Below are positions 24,398 through 36,284 of a DNA stretch of 64,000 bases, piece after piece. A program made the position numbers and the translations under genes. Below the pieces are notes generated by a model. That model searched no databases. It saw only the letters and a program-made list of their open reading frames with translations, and was not told the DNA's origin. Position 1 is the first letter of the stretch, and each line of letters starts with the position of its first letter. The DNA is taken from the NCBI GenBank assembly GCA_021229015.1, contig CM037779.1:558001-622000 (forward strand). Direction: 5' to 3'. This DNA is from Solen grandis. Taxonomy: Eukaryota; Mollusca; Bivalvia; Adapedonta; Solenidae.

Positions 24398-25282
24398 AAC
24401 ATAGTGTCCTGTGACTTTGAAGTATGTATGAAGAATTATGGAGACATGAAAATGATTGTTGTCATGGTGGTTGGTTGGACGATCTGTTTCTGAAAGTGGA
24501 GAGGAAGTTAAAGCCAGGTCCATAGACATTGACACACAATAATGGGGCAGATCTTGTTTAGTTTTTCATGTGGCTGGGTCATACAGAAGATGGAGTTCTT
24601 CCCCTTGGATAATGTAAGGCAAACGAAATCCATGAGACCACAGTTCTTGTAGAGATTTAAATGGCATCAGAGCACACATTACCATGAGATTATGATGCAG
24701 GTGAAATAATCTTATGAAGCTAGGTTGCTATACAGGGTAATGTGCCCTTACATGTTCAAGGATCAAATTTAGATTTACTTCTTTGTCAGTGATGTTTTTT
24801 TTGTTGTTTAATTGATATTTGCCCTATGTGATGATTGATAAATAAGTATCCATTTATGTTGAATCATATAATAAACCATAGGAAATAGGGTGTTCTTATT
24901 TTAATTTTGATAAAAGCTTTCAGCTTCCATTCACATTGACTGAAAATAAAATAATGTGAAATCAATAAAAATGTCATACTGCATTATTGAGGTTGCACAT
25001 GAGGAAGAGAGAGATAAAGAAATGTAATTTTAATATATATATAATATAAACAGAATGGTCATTAAAAGAATGGATTTTATTTCCCTGATAGAAAAAATAT
25101 CTGACCCGTTGCTTCATTCATGAAAATGTTTCTAGGATGTCTTGTGAAATAAAATATAAATCTTACACAAACATAGATATCCTCTAACCAAGTATCTTAT
25201 CCACTCTTCTCTCAATTAATATGCAAATTAACAACAATTATATTGTTTGAACTCAGCGACTTTCAGTCACTATGAAAGAATC
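24398..25282. other. No gene seen
   Basis: AT-rich sequence without splice-supported frames. Confidence 0.4.
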
Positions 25283-25570
25283 TAGGTTAGGTGCATGTAT
25301 CTTTCAGTCACTATATATATATCTTGATTAGGTGGCATGTGTCTTTCAGTCACTATAAAAATATCTTGATTAGGTGCCATGTGTCTTTCAGTCACTATAA
25401 AAATATTTTGATTAGGTGCCATGTGTCTTTCAGTCACTATAAAAATATCTTGATTAGGTGCCATGTGTCTTTCAGTCACTATAAAAATATCTTGATAAGG
25501 TGTCATGTGTCTTTCAGTCACTTTAAAAATATCTTGATTAGGTGCCATGTGTCTTTCAGTCACTGTAAAA
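25283..25570. repeat. 42-bp tandem array, about 7 copies
   Basis: Unit CTTTCAGTCACTATAAAAAT, ATCTTGATTAGGTGCCATGT, GT. Since 42 is divisible by 3, both strands show long frames (14-residue repeats such as RHMAPNQDIFIVTE on the minus strand). These are a by-product of the period. Each unit contains TCTTTCAG on the plus strand, acceptor-like, but no adjoining exon is recognised. Confidence 0.9.
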
Positions 25571-26240
25571 GAATCTTTTTATTGTGTTTATCATGTTCTT
25601 TACAATCAATTAACCTATGCCTGCTCTAAAAATAAGTAGTTCAGAACTGACACAACTGAAAAGGCTAATGGGAATTAATGATTTTCCAAATCACACTTTG
25701 AAGTAGAGATTACTCTATTCATCCTCTTCACATTACCAGCTATTCTCAAAAAATGGAAATTCAACCAAAAGCTTTCTACACATTACACATATTCTGTTAT
25801 AAAAAAACAACAACACATAAACAATATTATGGCCTCTAATTGTGTAACAGAATACATATGAGGATATCAGTATTGATGGATTTCTACCTTATATCTTTCT
25901 GACAACAATTTCAATCCTCTGGTGTTCTCAGTTAATGGTGGTGATGACAGACTGATAAATGCGAGAATATCCCAATGGGCGTATTTGGGGAACTATACTG
26001 TATGCTCAACATCAATCACCTGACTTTGTTGTCATGGTAACAGATATTATGCAGAAATATGGCTGACAAGGCTAACTACAGATTACAGGTTTTTGACACC
26101 AGCATTTGCTGAGGATATCTTTTATCCTACATCTATTGGCATCACTTGTAAAAGAACCTATCCTTTATTGCAGTTATTATTAGAACCGGTTTAACTTCCA
26201 CAAATTTCTATAACAATCCTAGACTGTTTTCATTTTAACG
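25571..26240. other. No gene seen
   Basis: AT-rich sequence, no supported exon. Confidence 0.4.
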
Positions 26241-26870
26241 ATTTATTTAGGGAAAAACTGATTACATTTACAGTATAGGAAATATCAAACATGAACAAAA
26301 ACATGAGGGTCATAGTGGTCCTAGATTACTCTTCTGAGTAACAAAAGCCTAAAATAAAACAACAGATTTTACCCAGTAACCTTAAACAGCATCCATCTTC
26401 AGGATTTGAACATCTGACTTTCATTGTGCTTATAATCACATATGAAATTAAACAAAGGGCAACAGCTAAAAAAAAATATGATAAGCAGAGTTATAGTTAT
26501 TGTGCACTGCACTACTTCATGAGATCTATCCACCTGGGAAGTTTCGAGTTTATAGCTTTTATACTTTTTGAGTTATGCTCTGGACAAAAAGTGTTAGATG
26601 AACTGATTGAGGACGGACAAAGCTGCAACTATATACTCACCCATAGGAGAGCATAAAAATTATGGTAGTGAGCCATGAGATGATCATTTATGCAACACAA
26701 AATTAAATTCTGTCCATTGGTTTCTGAGGAGAAGAATTTTGATTTTTTTCTATATAAATATTTCTCATCAAATTTAACATGACCGCTACTTTCATAAATT
26801 ACACAGATGAATTCATGCAAATTTTCATCGTCAGCTATTGATGGCCTGTAAGCGGGGATTAGGTATGTAT
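26241..26870. repeat. Dispersed repeat remnants
   Basis: ACATGAGGGTCATAGTGGTCC (26305) and TTTTTGAGTTATGCTCTGGA (26566) are wording typical of dispersed molluscan repeats; the second recurs loosely near 33085 (AGATATGCTCCAGACAGAAA). The assignment is tentative. Confidence 0.3.
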
Positions 26871-28232
26871 ACAAACAAGAGGGCCAAGATGGCCCTGAAT
26901 TGCTCCCAAATATGAGTCATACTGAATACATAATCCATTCAGAGGTACAGCAAGATCATCTAAATTCCACACAGAAACTGTACCTGCCATCCAGATTTTG
27001 AAAGTCATAGCTCTAATAAGTCTATATTTATAAAATCAAGTGACCCTGGGGTGGGGTCAATTTTGACACCAGTGCCATGATTTGAACAGACTTGGTTCAG
27101 GTCCACTTGTATACATCTCAACTTAAGGCTTTGTGGTTTCTGAGAAGAAGATCTTTTCTAGTTTTTCTTAGATAAATTTATATAAAATCAAGTGATCCAT
27201 GGGGCGGGGCCAATTTTATCCCCAGGGACATGATTTGAGCAAATATGGTTGAGGTCACACACCAAATATCTAAACTCCAGGCCTTGTGGTTTCTGACAAG
27301 AAGATTTTTCTATATAAGTCTATGTAAAATCAAGTGATCCCTGGGGTGGGGCCAATTTTGACCCCAGGGTCATGATTTGAACAGACTTGGTAGAGGTTTA
27401 CTAGACCATGTTACACACCAAATATCTAAACTCTAGGTCTTGTGGTTTCTCTTTTTTTTTTTCAAATTAAAAAATGGGCGGGGCCAGTTTTGAACCTTGG
27501 GTCATGATTTGTACAAACTAGGTAAAGGTCCATAAGACAATGCCACACACCAAATATCTTAGCTCTATAGGCCTTGTGGTTTTGGAGAAGAAGATTTTTA
27601 AAATTTCACTTTAAAAATCTATCTTTAGCCCCTGTGTCCTAGATATGCAACGGACCAGAACCATTTGAACACCTTTGGTAGAGCTTCATGCAAAGAACAT
27701 CACAGGCAATTTTCATCAAATTTGGCCCAGTGGTTTCTGAGATGTCATTTGAAACAATTGTTGACGCTGGACAGCCATTGATCCTAAAAGCTCGCATAAA
27801 AAGTATTTCCAAAACTTTTATTGTTGTTGAACAAACTTATTCAATAAAAAATAAAGGTCAAGCTAAATGTCAAATTTGACAGGCAATAATATTAGGAAAC
27901 TAGCCGACACCTGGGAGCCTCACTTTTCAAGGTATCTTTTCATTTAGCATTTATGGTAGAGAACAGTGATGTTAACATTTGTGCCAAAATGAATTAAATA
28001 TATGACCCTTGGTTTCAGAGAAGATTCTGAAAATCAGTGGATCAAGATTATTCTAGTGCCTTACGTAAAGGCTCATCCATGCAAAGTTAAATTAAAGCCT
28101 TGTGGCTTCAGAGGAGATTTCCTTTAAAGCAAACTGTTTATGACAGACAACGCTTGCAGCATGATTGCTGACAAAGACAGATGCAGAATTATCATCACAG
28201 CTCATTTTCAGCACATTGTGCTCAGGATATAT
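26871..28232 (-). mobile_element. Hairpin-ended element, family A, decayed head
   Basis: Reading minus, the 3' end is at 26871-26898 (AACAAGAGGGCCAAGATGGC on the plus strand, a clean hairpin plus CTCTTGTT). The core shows repeated CCAAATATCTAAACTC and GGGGCCAATTTTGACC blocks. The head remnant is at 28195-28232 (CACAGCTCATTTTCAGCACA, TTGTGCTCAGGATAT). The segment at about 27890-28080 is unlike the family and may be an insertion. Confidence 0.6.
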
Positions 28233-28750
28233 TAACAAACTGAACTTTTACAAGTATTAGTTTCTCAAATATTTTTGTCCATAATTAGAATATGTTGTGT
28301 CATCTGCAAATAATATTTGCTTTATTTCTATTCAGTTGAGTTCAATTATCTTGATTTTTCTATCATTTACTATATAACTTCTTAATTTGTTCAATATACA
28401 TTACAAAAAGATCATTTCAGAAAAGAAACATAATTTAACAGTAATACCATTTGAACCATGCTTTTTTTATTGTTTTCATTTCTTTTCAATGCTTTTTTCA
28501 TTGTCTTATAAATACACTTATTTAACTGTTTCATAATGCTTAAGAGTTTTGGCTTTTTTGTTCAGGGTATATGATAGATAAAAGATACTACCCCAAATAA
28601 TTTCAAGTACATGTATATCAGACTTACAGTGGATAAACGAGTCTACTTCCTGTTTTCACAAGAAAGGTATAAGTTAAAATATATAGGCTCCCAAGAAAAG
28701 TACATTGATCGGAAGTAGTATGTGCTTGTAATTGCAAGATAGGGTATACA
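28233..28750. other. No gene seen
   Basis: AT-rich unique sequence. Confidence 0.4.
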
Positions 28751-28992
28751 TTAACCCTTTCCCTCATAGAGGAATACATGAAAAGACCTATGCGAACAAC
28801 ATAAAACCAGATCAGCCTGCGAGTAACTTGCAGGCTGATCAGGTTTTATGCTGTTCGCTGCTCCTCAATGGTCTGGAAATGAGGACTTTATAATTAAATT
28901 TGGTAAGGTTTAACTGTGGTTTTCTGCAGATCAGGCTTTATGTGGTACCTATTGAGTGCGTCAAAATGAGTCTATATGAGGGAAAGGGTTAA
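28751..28992 (+). mobile_element. piggyBac-like MITE, copy 1
   Basis: TTAA on both sides (28751-28754 and 28989-28992) and inverted ends CCCTTTCCCTCATA and TATGAGGGAAAGGG. Inside is a near-perfect palindrome, GATCAGCCTGCGAGTAAC then TTGCAGGCTGATC. The TTAA target and the CCC ends are those of the piggyBac superfamily. Length with both TTAA is 242 bp. Confidence 0.85.
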
Positions 28993-29339
28993 ATTGTATA
29001 GGCTTGCAAGACATGGTAGTGATTTTGTTTATCCACTATTAGACTGGCTGGGAGTAATAACTGCCTCACCATTTTTTATCCTTCAATCCTTCTGATTATC
29101 TTTGTATCAAAGTACAAAAATAATAATTTCATATTTCTTAAAAATAAAAATGTGATATTTTAATGTCTCTAACATCTGAATACATGTATATCCTACATTT
29201 GTAGAAAACAGCACAAAAATCCATGGATGGTGAAAATAGAACAAAAGTCAGAGCTGATCACTGCTGAGGGTGAAGACTGTAAACAGGGATTAGTGGAATT
29301 AGTTGAGAAAACTAGTTTCCCAATCAGAATATTACAAAT
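28993..29339. other. No gene seen
   Basis: AT-rich unique sequence. Confidence 0.4.
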
Positions 29340-29690
29340 TGGGCTATGTGACCCGTGAAGAATCCGTTTGTGCTAGGGTATTATGCCCCACCAACAGTAT
29401 TTCAGTCATTTGGTGAATCAGCTTCACTGCAATTAATCACCTTGTATAAATGAGGCATGTGACAACATCAAGTCATATTATCCTGGCATTGGGCTAACCA
29501 GTCTTTGAACTTCCCTTATTTCCCAAGTGTCAAGCAAGGGAGACGTTGGTAAACTATGACCAGGGACAGAATCCACAACCTCCTGGTTATGGAGTGGATG
29601 CCACTGGCACCAGTGAAATGACAGGTCTGGTGCTGCCACAGTATACAAGTACCACACTGTACCCATGTGGTTTGATAAAAACCCTATCAC
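29340..29690. repeat. Dispersed repeat related to 18660-18850
   Basis: Shares ordered blocks with 18660-18850 (TATTATGCCCCACC, CATATTATCCTGGCATTGGG, CCAGTCTTTGAAC). The minus-strand 70-codon ORF inside is not supported as a gene. Confidence 0.4.
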
Positions 29691-30573
29691 ATTATCTAAC
29701 CTGAAACCTTAATGGGAGATCTTCTGGCCAATAGTATGGTCTTTTTTTAATGAACTGGACAAATAAATAAGTTAACAAGTATACATAAACGTGCTTATAC
29801 TCTGAATACAGTCAACATCGTACATGCCACCACCTGTATTAAATGGCATTTATATAAACGACTGTTATAAATCCCACCCAAATATTTTACAATATAAATT
29901 TATCCCATTAAAAGATTTTATGATGCGAACAGCGACCACATAGACCAAGTCCCAGCACATAAGGTTATTTGAAAAATCAACTTTTTTGAGCGACCGTGTT
30001 TGATTCCCTTCGGAAATTTTTGCATGTTGCTAATTATTGAGTTCACTGGACATATACATTATTAATCTTTAACACATCCAAACAAACAATTATCCTGATC
30101 ATAGGAGCTCAGCTAAAACCAATTTGTTTTGACCACGCATGACTGCACCATGTGCAACTAAATTCTAAATTACTATTGGTCAATATATAGTTCCTGGTTC
30201 TCGTTTTAACAGTTTTTCAAGCATAACAAAGGTAAAACCATCCCTCCAAATGCCGAATGCTTAGGATTTTGGTAAAACAATATTTGGGAATAAGGTAAAT
30301 TAATACTTCCGGATGCAATCTGTACTATTAATCATTCGTATGAATATACATTGTGTCTTATGATACATAACCAGGGTGCATGCTAGAAATAAAATTATTG
30401 TGGCTTTCGGGATTTATGTTATGATTATTGCTTCTTGAAAATGTCCCAATGCATCCATGAATTTGATGTCAAATGTTATGTTTTTCCACCAAACACAAGT
30501 GCAAGCCTCAGCCAAGGGACCAAGGTATTATTCCAACATAACAGCTTAAAAATCGAAAGTAATATAAAACAAA
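29691..30573. other. No gene seen
   Basis: AT-rich unique sequence without splice-supported frames. Confidence 0.4.
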
Positions 30574-31749
30574 TAGGCCAAGAGAGAAATTTTGCTTTCA
30601 TTGCCTTTTACAACATAGTGATACAGAATACAAAATCCATACAGAAGAACAGCAATATAATTTTTATTTCCACGCAAAAAGTTTACATGTGGTACAAAAA
30701 ACCAAGTTAACTCTAGCATGGGACCAATTTTGATCCCAGGGCCATGATCTGAAAACTTGGTTCAGGTCCACAGGGCCAGGTTACATACCAAATATCTAAA
30801 ACCCATGATCTTGTGCTTTCTGACAAGGATATCCTTTAAAAATCTTTAAAAATTTATGTAAGTCTATGTTAAATCAAGTGACCCCTGGGGTGGGGCCAAT
30901 TTTGAACCCAGGGCCATGATTTGAACAAACTTGGTAGAGGTTTACTAGGCCATGTTACACACAAAATATCTAAACTCTAGGCCTTGTGGTTTCTGACTAG
31001 AGATTTTCTAGTTTTTCCAATGCAAGTCTATGTAAAATCAAGTGACCCCTGGGGCAGGGCCAATTTTGACCGCAGGGCCATGATTTGAACGAACCTGGTA
31101 GACGTTTATAAGGCAATGTTACACACAAAATATCTAAACTCCAGGCCTTGTGGTTTCTGAGGAGATTTTTCTATTTTTTTTCTTATATAAGCCTATGTTC
31201 ATTCAAGTGACCCTTGGAGCGGGGCCAATTTTGACCCCAGGGCCATGATTTGAACAAACTTGGAAGAGATCCACTAGACAATGCTACACACCAAATATTT
31301 TAACTCCAGGCCTTGTGGTTTCTGAGAAGATTTTTCTAGTTTTTTTCCTATATAAGCCTATGTAATATCAAATGACACCTGGGGCGGGGCCAATTTTTAC
31401 TCCAGGGCCATGATTTGAACAAACTTGGTAGAGACCCACTAGACAATGCTACACACCAAATATCTAAGCTCTAGACCTTGCAGTTTTGCAGTAGAAGTTT
31501 TTCAAAGTGTGCATTTTTAATATCTATTTTTAGCTCCTGTGACCTTCTTTTTCAACCAATCAAAATAATTTGAACAATCTTGATAGAGGGCATCATAAGG
31601 ATGTTTCCTGTGAAGTTTGGTCAAAATCCATTCAGGGGTTTAGGAGATGTTGTTTTAAGGAAATTGTTGATGCCAGACGCATGCTCAGACGACGGATAAA
31701 AGGTGATCACATAAGCTCACCATGAGTACGTTGTGCTCAGGTGAGCTAA
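30574..31749 (-). mobile_element. Hairpin-ended element, family A
   Basis: Head at the right end: GTGATCACATAAGCTCACC, ATGAGTACGTTGTGCTCAGG, TGAGCT. The core is made of ~145-bp units with GGGCCAATTTTGACC, GGGCCATGATTTGAAC and CTAGGCCTTGTGGTTTCTGA. The left end (AGGCCAAGAGAGAAATTTTG) has lost its hairpin. Confidence 0.7.
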
Positions 31750-32679
31750 AATTAATTATGTTCATTAGTATAAAACAACAAAACATTTTTTAGTTTTCAT
31801 TGTATTCATATTACAATATAATATAATGTTTTGATACAATTTAGCTTTAACAGTTCGTTGACTTTTTTTCCCTTGATTTCAAAATATCTATTAAGAGACC
31901 ATTTCAATAAGTGACCACTTCGTGGCAGTCCCTTGAGCAGTCTCTTAATACAATGTTTACTGTACAGGTTTTGAAAAATATATATTTTCTAAAAAGGAAA
32001 AATAGCACCCATGTTGCATAACATCCCCCCATTGTATGTAGGGGTATACACATCCTAATGTCCACTGTTCAAAACATATTAGCTATTAAACAGCATACAC
32101 AAATGATCAATGTATATCATAACACTCAGATAAATCTATATAAAGATAAAAAACCTATAAAATCACATAGGATGTATAGCACTAATGTAACCAAAAACAA
32201 GATAAAGTGTAACAATATGTAGAGTGAATTAGAGAGCAAATATGGCATTTTGATATAATGATCTGCAATTTTATGAGTACTTTAAAAATAAAGAAAATGG
32301 ATAAAATATCTTGAAAGAATGAGGAAAGTTTTGTTTAAATGGTCTAAGCAAACAGCCAAGATTCAAACCAACAACATAATGGCTCTAAGACAAATGCTTT
32401 AATTGGCTTCCTGATTACTGGAATCTTTCAGTCAATAATTGGTTATAAACAAATGATTGACAAACAAGATCTAAAAATCTGAAACCGAGCAAAAATCGGA
32501 TGACAAAACGCAATGCCCCCGCCCAGACCAAACACCCTTTGGTACCACTCCCATGGGTTAAATATCAGTGAAAGGGCATTAATAAGTGTAATAAGTGATA
32601 TGTTAAATACCAAGTTTTTTTTCCATATTGTAAACAAACATTCATTTAAAAGAATAAAAAAGGGGGATCATGAACTAAT
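31750..32679. other. No gene seen
   Basis: AT-rich; contains frames but none with splice support or a recognisable domain. Confidence 0.4.
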
Positions 32680-33375
32680 ATAGGAAGAGTTCTGGTTCCT
32701 AGCCAAGGTACTTCTTCTACTCACTATCTATTTATATTTGAAGTTTTTTTAAATCAATACCTTGAATTGTTCATAAGTAATGTACAGGACAAAATTTAAT
32801 GGAAAAAAATATATACAAAGGAAGACAATTCAAAAATTGGACCAGAGTATGGATCTTGGTTACTACAATACTCTCAATTGCAGTCATTTTATGTTTCAAG
32901 TCCTTACCTTGTTTTGTTTATGAGGTTTGCTTCCAAAGAAAAAGAATAAAAATAAAGGGAGAATATTAAAAAATAGGACCAGGTAGAGTTATGGTTCTTT
33001 GTCACTGCATCTCCTAGTTTTCATTAATATATATGAAGTTTCAAGTCAATACCTTGTATAGTTTTCAAGTATATAGCAAGTGAGATATGCTCCAGACAGA
33101 AATTCATTATAAAATTAAAAATTCAAAAATTAGCATGGTCAATGCACTTTCCAATTTTGCTTTAAATTTTCAAGATATAACCTTGTATATACTCCCAACA
33201 AAAATTTAAAAAAAGAAAGAAAAAAGGGACATAATTCAAAAACTGGACCAGGAAGAGTTATGGTTCTTTATCACTGCACTCCTCCTAGTTGCATTTTATA
33301 CATATTGGAACTTTCAAGTTAATACCTTGTACAGTTTTCAAGTTTTAGCCCATATTAAAGTTGCTCACACTCTTA
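32680..33375. repeat. Imperfect ~270-bp tandem repeat, about 2.5 units
   Basis: Repeated order: GACCAGG, then AGAGTTATGGTTCTT, TCACTGCA, TCCTAGTT, GAA, TTTCAAGTCAATACCTTGTA, TAGTTTTCAAG. Copies start near 32680, 32975 and 33240. Confidence 0.55.
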
Positions 33376-33737
33376 TTCAATTTAATCTCCAGGGTTTTTA
33401 TTTAAGACTCTCCATATATTCACCCATGTGAATACTAGTTAACATTTGTAATAAATACACTGGAAAACATGATGGAGCGGGGATATTTGGACCAATGGCT
33501 GACAGAATGATGCAGTGAAACTGGTAGTCTTGGGATTCCCATGAGATATATCAAGTTGCTAACTTGAAGCCTTAAGGTGACCAGCACATTGTAATCCTTG
33601 TTGTCTCCCTCAATTAGGATTAACAGACACTGCTGTTATTAACAGGAAAACAGTATGAAACAGAAACAAACTACAAATTATTAAATCACACCTAGATTAA
33701 GCAATTAATTTATCACACTGCCTTTTCACCATTATAG

Positions 33738-33908
33738 TCTGTGTTTAAGCCTGGGTCTGATGATGTATGAGGAAGGGTATATGGTTGGCGCTTCAGATGT
33801 GGATTTTCCCTCAGATACTTCAGCTTCTATCTATTATGATGATACTTTTTCCTTCCTGGTGGGCAGAGAAATTCCCTTACTGATAAGGGGAGATCATCAC
33901 GTAGGCAA
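33738..33908 (+). CDS. Unrecognised gene, candidate exon 1 of 2 seen
   Basis: The acceptor CCTTTTCACCATTATAG opens a 171-nt frame. Residues include LGLMMYEEGYMVGASDVDFP, an acidic SDTSASIYYDDTF run, and GREIPLLIRGDHHVGK. The donor chosen (GGCAA, GTATGG at 33909) leaves phase 2, exactly what the exon at 34141 needs. The composition is clearly protein-like against an AT-rich background. I do not recognise the family. It lies on the strand opposite the mARC gene, 1.5 kb beyond that gene's last identified exon. More exons must exist on both sides. Confidence 0.5.
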
Positions 33909-34140
33909 GTATGGCCTTTCTTTGAATGTGATAATGGCCTTTCTTTGAATGTGATAATGCTTAAAAAATATGTTTTATACACATAGTTCTATACTGATGA
34001 TAAATAATCCACAATATATCACGCTTTAAGAATTTGTTGGAGATGTCTGTATAAAAATAATGGAAACTGAAATTCATTTAATAAATGCTATGTGGGATTT
34101 TATCAGCTGATTATTTGAATAGTCTATCTCTTATTTTCAG

Positions 34141-34508
34141 AAAAAAAGAGAATGTGTCACACAGAGGAGACAAATATGATAGGACATATATTGGTTTATT
34201 TTTTGTTACTCCTGATAACATAGACTGGGTCCCCGACTTTGATGGTTCCCATCACATCTGGAGCAAGGTTGATCCCAAATGCACACTCCCCAAATTTATC
34301 ATACGGTGGGATCTTGCGTATCCTAAAACACATGAAAACAGGAAAAGAATTAAAACATACGAGTCAAAATCTAATGTAAATTTTACAGATTATAACCCAT
34401 TACCTAATAAAGACATGTTTTGGTACCATGGCAAACAGAGAAGGCACGATCAGATACCTCTTTCCAGGAACTGTCTGATCAGGGTCTCCGCTGTTTGCAC
34501 ATATACCT
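34141..34508 (+). CDS. Unrecognised gene, candidate exon 2 of 2 seen
   Basis: The acceptor CTCTTATTTTCAG leads into 122 open codons without a stop: KENVSHRGDKYDRTYIGLFF, then VTPDNIDWVPDFDGSHHIW, SKVDPKCTLPKFIIRWDL, and later MFWYHGKQRRHDQIPLSRNC. It is rich in W, D, H and Y with spaced Cys, as in a folded globular domain. A donor (ATACCT, GTAATC) at 34508/34509 ends it in phase 1. It joins 33738-33908 in frame through a Lys codon. No transmembrane segment is seen. The frame continues past the donor to a stop at about 34568, so it could instead be a terminal exon ending in SLKGKEKIHIS. No family is recognised. Confidence 0.55.
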
Positions 34509-35381
34509 GTAATCTTGTAACTCAGTTTCTACACAGCCTGAAAGGCAAAGAAAAAATTCATATTTCATAATATATCATATAATATGTAGTAAACCATTAT
34601 TAATCGAGTCATATTAATTTATACATGAATATTTATAATGCAAAAGGTTAAATTTAGAGAGTGGATCCATTATAACACTGATTCAGAGGTCCAAACCCAG
34701 TTACCGTATTATATTGGACAATGTAATATTCATGTGACATTTACATTTAGGGTCCATGGAGTAAACTGTATCCATGGAGTAAACTGTATCACATGTTTAT
34801 TGATATTTGAATTACAATGGTGTGCAGGATATTGGATCCACTTTATCTTTTCTTAGTACGCATATTTGAGTTGAAAGGACTGCTTGTGCAGAGACTAAAA
34901 TGGTAGACTGTATCACTAACTTATAAAAGAAATAAACAGAAAAGTCATGATAGTTCGAGAAGAAAATTTGCCTAATTGAGGTCATCTCCCAGTTCCAGAG
35001 AGGACTACATTGTATTACACTAGAGAAACAGTGGGGTAAAAGATGATCAGCATTAAAAATACTCTCAGTTTAGCACGCCTCACCGTTATGTAAGCCCTTT
35101 ATTTCCTCCTGTCAGTTGTCTGATTATTGCATTGTTACTATATATGAGCTACTATTAAAGGAAAGAAAAGGCGCCATACTGCAGATCTGTAAGTTGTGAG
35201 TTTGAACCTTGTTGGGGTAAGAATTTTTCATCGCCTTTCAAGGCGTAAAGTACTGATTTAACCAGATACTGTCAAGAAACTTGCTTCTATATCAATGTAA
35301 ATAAGTTCAATCTAAAATCTGTAAAAAAATAGATTTATAGCCACTGAAGCGTCATTATTCAGGAAGGGAAACAGTTCAAAC
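34509..35381. other. No gene found; expected site of the missing mARC end
   Basis: I searched the minus strand for the conserved mARC tail (YG.SPLFG..., VGDPVY) and saw none. There is a minus-strand AATAAA at about 35096-35101 (TTTATT on plus). Confidence 0.4.
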
Positions 35382-35456
35382 CTTTTCAGTGTTTCTAAAG
35401 GCTCTCCATCCTCCTGCCTGACTCCTTTATCTGGATCAACTGTGGTTAGGACACAT
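35382..35456 (-). CDS. MTARC: mARC exon 6 (molybdenum-binding Cys)
   Basis: Acceptor TTTGTGTTTTGCAG; 75 nt; donor AAAAG, GTTTGAAC. It begins with the base that completes an Arg codon, then reads CVLTTVDPDKG and GEPLETLK, almost the same as human mARC (CILTTVDPDTG, EPLETLK). The first Cys, residue 264 here by my exon count, aligns with human mARC1 Cys273, which coordinates molybdenum. The exon ends in phase 2, so at least one more exon encoding about 45 residues is expected. The frame running on past the donor (FELFPFLNNDASV) does not resemble mARC and is treated as intron. Confidence 0.93.
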
Positions 35457-36217
35457 CTGCAAAACACAAATCCTTTATTACAATAACAATTTCCTAATAG
35501 GAGTAGAAACAAATGACTTTCAGGCTGATCAGGTTTTTATACCATTTCATATTCTACAACAGCTATTTTACTTGAAATCTCATCATCCCTGGGCTATAAC
35601 TCTTACAACTTTCTTGACACAGTTATCTACACTTGTCCACTGATTGGTCTTATCATGATAAAAATACCAAGAGTGAAAGCATTCCAAACTTCATGTAGGG
35701 AGAGTAACCCCAACTGTTTGTTTGCGTACTGGGTTTTCAGACCCGCTGACAGTATTTCAGTTATTTGGAGACTACTGGTATATAGCCCCAACTTTATTGT
35801 GTGAGACAGGAGTATAACTAAAGGTCTCAAACTTTGCACTCTGTACTAATGAAAACCTCAAATAAGGTAGGAACAGATTCCATCATTCTTGGTTTACAAA
35901 ACATTGAAGTAAATGATTTAAGTTAGCATAAATAATTACTGTAGATCTACGGACTTTTAACAGTATTTGTTAAGAAATGAAATATCTTGGTGATTTATAT
36001 AAGGAAATCAATAATGATGAAATACACTCCTAAATATGTAAGCATCATTTAGCTCAAATCAAAGCCAGATTATCCAGTGTCTACAAAGGGTCATCATGTG
36101 ACCTGGTTTACACACAAAAAACACATGGGTCTGTTTGTGATACTTCTTGTTATCAGCTGAACAAGTCATAAAAGGAAAATAATCCAATGAAGGTGAAGGA
36201 TCTTGTTGTACAGTTAC
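35457..36217. other. mARC intron 5
   Basis: Mostly unique sequence. A fragment at 35519-35540 (CAGGCTGATCAGG) resembles the middle of the piggyBac-like MITE, and 35740-35790 resembles dispersed repeat text. No exon seen. Confidence 0.6.
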
Positions 36218-36282
36218 CTGGTGCAAGCATCCAGACATCGCATGTGTACCTTGTCTCCAAACTGGATCTCCTCCCAATTGTC
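36218..36282 (-). CDS. MTARC: mARC exon 5
   Basis: Acceptor GATTGTTTTACCACAG; 65 nt; donor CACCAG, GTAACTG. It reads DNWEEIQFGDKVHMRCLDAC then T and the start of Arg, matching the mARC block DSWDELLIGDVELKRVMACSR. It enters in phase 0 after exon 4 (PFDE) and leaves in phase 2, as exon 6 requires. The MOSC domain forms the cofactor cradle and this exon supplies its last strands before the metal-binding Cys. Immediately beyond its acceptor lies the 40-bp array that repeats the acceptor sequence. Confidence 0.93.
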
Positions 36283-36284
36283 CT

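Noticed and set aside
25282..25629. Repeat protein with 14-residue units on either strand
   Set aside because: The 42-bp period keeps frames open on both strands automatically; no splice site, start context or domain supports translation.
35170..35225. tRNA gene suggested by GTTTGAACC
   Set aside because: Only a B-box-like motif; no matching A box or cloverleaf arms seen.
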